Source: Cupriavidus alkaliphilus (GTDB lineage: Bacteria > Pseudomonadota > Gammaproteobacteria > Burkholderiales > Burkholderiaceae). From it: 64,000 nucleotides of DNA. The notes under the pieces were generated by a model. That model did not search any database. It worked only from the letters and a program-made list of their open reading frames with translations, and was not told the origin of the DNA. Made by a program: the position numbers and the translations under genes. Positions 63,308 through 64,000 of this stretch are shown piece by piece. Every line of letters starts with the position of its first letter. Position 1 is the first letter of the stretch. The stretch spans positions 1 through 64,000 of the forward strand of contig NZ_FMAD01000017.1 of NCBI RefSeq assembly GCF_900094595.1, written 5' to 3'.

Positions 63308-63529
63308 ATGCTGCGTCGTGTTGCGATTGTATCGGCGTTTGCCGCCGCCCTTGCGATGCCCCTGCTGGGCGGATGCGGTATCCGCGGGCCGCTGACCCTG
63401 CCCAAGGTTCCGCCCGAGCCAACCCCGCCGACCGTGCCGGATCCGGGCCTGGGCCGCACCGATGCCACGCCGGCACCGGCACCGGCACCGGCACCGGCAT
63501 CGTCCCCCGCCGCCCCCACCACCCGATAA
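63308..63529 (+). CDS. lptM: Small lipoprotein of the LptM (YifL) type
   Basis: The product is 73 aa. A lipoprotein signal ends at LLGGC, followed by GIRGPLTLPK, the short conserved motif of LptM/YifL proteins. In E. coli LptM binds the LptDE complex and helps LptD oxidative folding. A Pro/Thr-rich tail includes a PAPAPAPAPA run encoded by a perfect 6-base tandem repeat. It lies immediately before lysA (two-base gap), the same neighbour as in E. coli. Confidence 0.87.
   Translation: MLRRVAIVSAFAAALAMPLLGGCGIRGPLTLPKVPPEPTPPTVPDPGLGRTDATPAPAPAPAPASSPAAPTTR
63470..63499 (+). repeat. Five tandem copies of CCGGCA inside lptM
   Basis: The hexamer repeats five times without a mismatch and encodes alternating Pro and Ala in frame. 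Copy number could vary by slippage without a frameshift. Confidence 0.85.
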
Positions 63530-63531
63530 CC

Positions 63532-64000
63532 ATGACCGCATTCTTCCATCGCCAGGACGGCGCGCTTGCCGTCGAGCAGGTGCCGCTGGCGCGCATCGCC
63601 GCCGAGTTCGGCACGCCGACCTATGTTTATTCGCGTGCGGCGCTGACCGCCGCGTACCAGGCCTACGCTGCCGCCTGCGCGGGCCGCAAGGCGCAGGTCC
63701 AGTACGCGATGAAAGCGAATTCCAACCTGGCGGTGCTGCAAGTATTCGCCAAACTGGGTGCGGGTTTCGATATCGTCTCGGGCGGCGAGCTCAAGCGCGT
63801 GCTGGCCGCCGGCGGCGATCCGCGCAAGGTGGTGTTCTCGGGCGTGGGCAAGAGCGCGGCCGAAATGGAACTGGCGCTGGCGCAGGACGTGCGCTGCTTC
63901 AACGTCGAGTCGATCCCCGAACTGGACCGCCTGAACGAAGTGGCCGGCCGCGTCGGCAAGCGTGCGCGCGTGTCGCTGCGCATCAACCCGGACGTCGACG
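63532..64000 (+). CDS. lysA: Diaminopimelate decarboxylase, N-terminal part
   Basis: The first 156 codons are visible; the gene runs past the right edge. FGTPTYVYSRAALTAAYQAY and QYAMKANSNLAVLQVFAKLGAGFDIVSGGEL contain the PLP lysine (YAMKAN) of the alanine racemase-like barrel. VVFSGVGKSAAEME and FNVESIPELDRL follow. It makes L-lysine from meso-diaminopimelate. Its ATG is two bases after the lptM stop, so the two are probably co-transcribed. Confidence 0.95.
   Translation, partial: MTAFFHRQDGALAVEQVPLARIAAEFGTPTYVYSRAALTAAYQAYAAACAGRKAQVQYAMKANSNLAVLQVFAKLGAGFDIVSGGELKRVLAAGGDPRKVVFSGVGKSAAEMELALAQDVRCFNVESIPELDRLNEVAGRVGKRARVSLRINPDVD

Noticed and set aside
62827-63741. The cyaY frame stays open upstream to 63741
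   Set aside because: The extension is antisense to lptM and lysA; frataxin is about 110 aa and begins at 63162.

Overview
The window is GC-rich chromosomal DNA from a betaproteobacterium of the order Burkholderiales, most likely Cupriavidus or a close Ralstonia relative. The reasons are the gene orders petABC-sspA-sspB, mlaFEDACB-bolA-murA-hisGDC-hisB-marC-hisHAFIE-hinT-tatABC and gltBD-dgt-aroBK-pilMNOPQ-ponA-cyaY-lptM-lysA, the short form of HisG, a Bug-family periplasmic protein, a Burkholderiales-type porin and a type VI VgrG fragment. Genus is inferred, not proven.

Layout. 1-1.3 kb: start of a vgrG gene, a 630-base non-coding stretch with an orphan terminator and a possible IS481-type end, and a four-helix stress protein. 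1.7-9.6 kb: a sugar-acid locus of two divergent operons. One encodes a UxuB-type mannonate dehydrogenase, a TRAP binding protein and a fused DctQM permease. The other encodes a ManD/RspA dehydratase, an RspB dehydrogenase and a KdgK-like kinase. Together they form a full route from L-gulonate or fructuronate through D-mannonate and KDG to KDPG. 9.7-11.8 kb: a LytTR/LytS two-component pair facing a small kinase-less homologue of the sensor's membrane module. 12.0-14.9 kb: a small accessory island of lower GC beside tRNA-Thr(TGT), flanked by an 89-base duplication of the tRNA 3' half plus its terminator. It carries two adjacent genes, an OLD/RecF-like ATPase and a DUF4276/TOPRIM-like protein. 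This is the best candidate for an undescribed system and looks like an anti-phage module.

14.9-25.8 kb: sspB, sspA, petCBA (the bc1 complex), mscL, a NIF3-family gene, a DegS/DegQ-type protease, a porin and tatCBA. 25.4-42.1 kb: one long leftward array from mlaF to hinT. It covers outer-membrane lipid asymmetry (Mla), an ABC-2 exporter, a BolA protein, MurA and the whole histidine pathway. It is probably read as one or a few long transcripts and runs on into tatABC. 42.3-44.1 kb: a Bug-type binding protein and a GNAT acetyltransferase whose -10 box abuts its start codon. 44.2-50.6 kb: glutamate synthase (gltBD). 50.9-51.6 kb: a RAYT/Y1 transposase-like gene. 51.7-54.7 kb: dgt, aroB and aroK. 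54.9-60.0 kb: the pilMNOPQ type IV pilus assembly operon. 60.4-64.0 kb: PBP1A, frataxin CyaY, an LptM-type lipoprotein and the start of lysA.

Coding density is high, and almost all non-coding stretches over 300 bases lie around accessory genes (0.2-0.9, 1.3-1.7, 11.8-12.4, 14.4-14.8 kb) or between divergent or convergent units (21.8-22.2, 60.0-60.4 kb).
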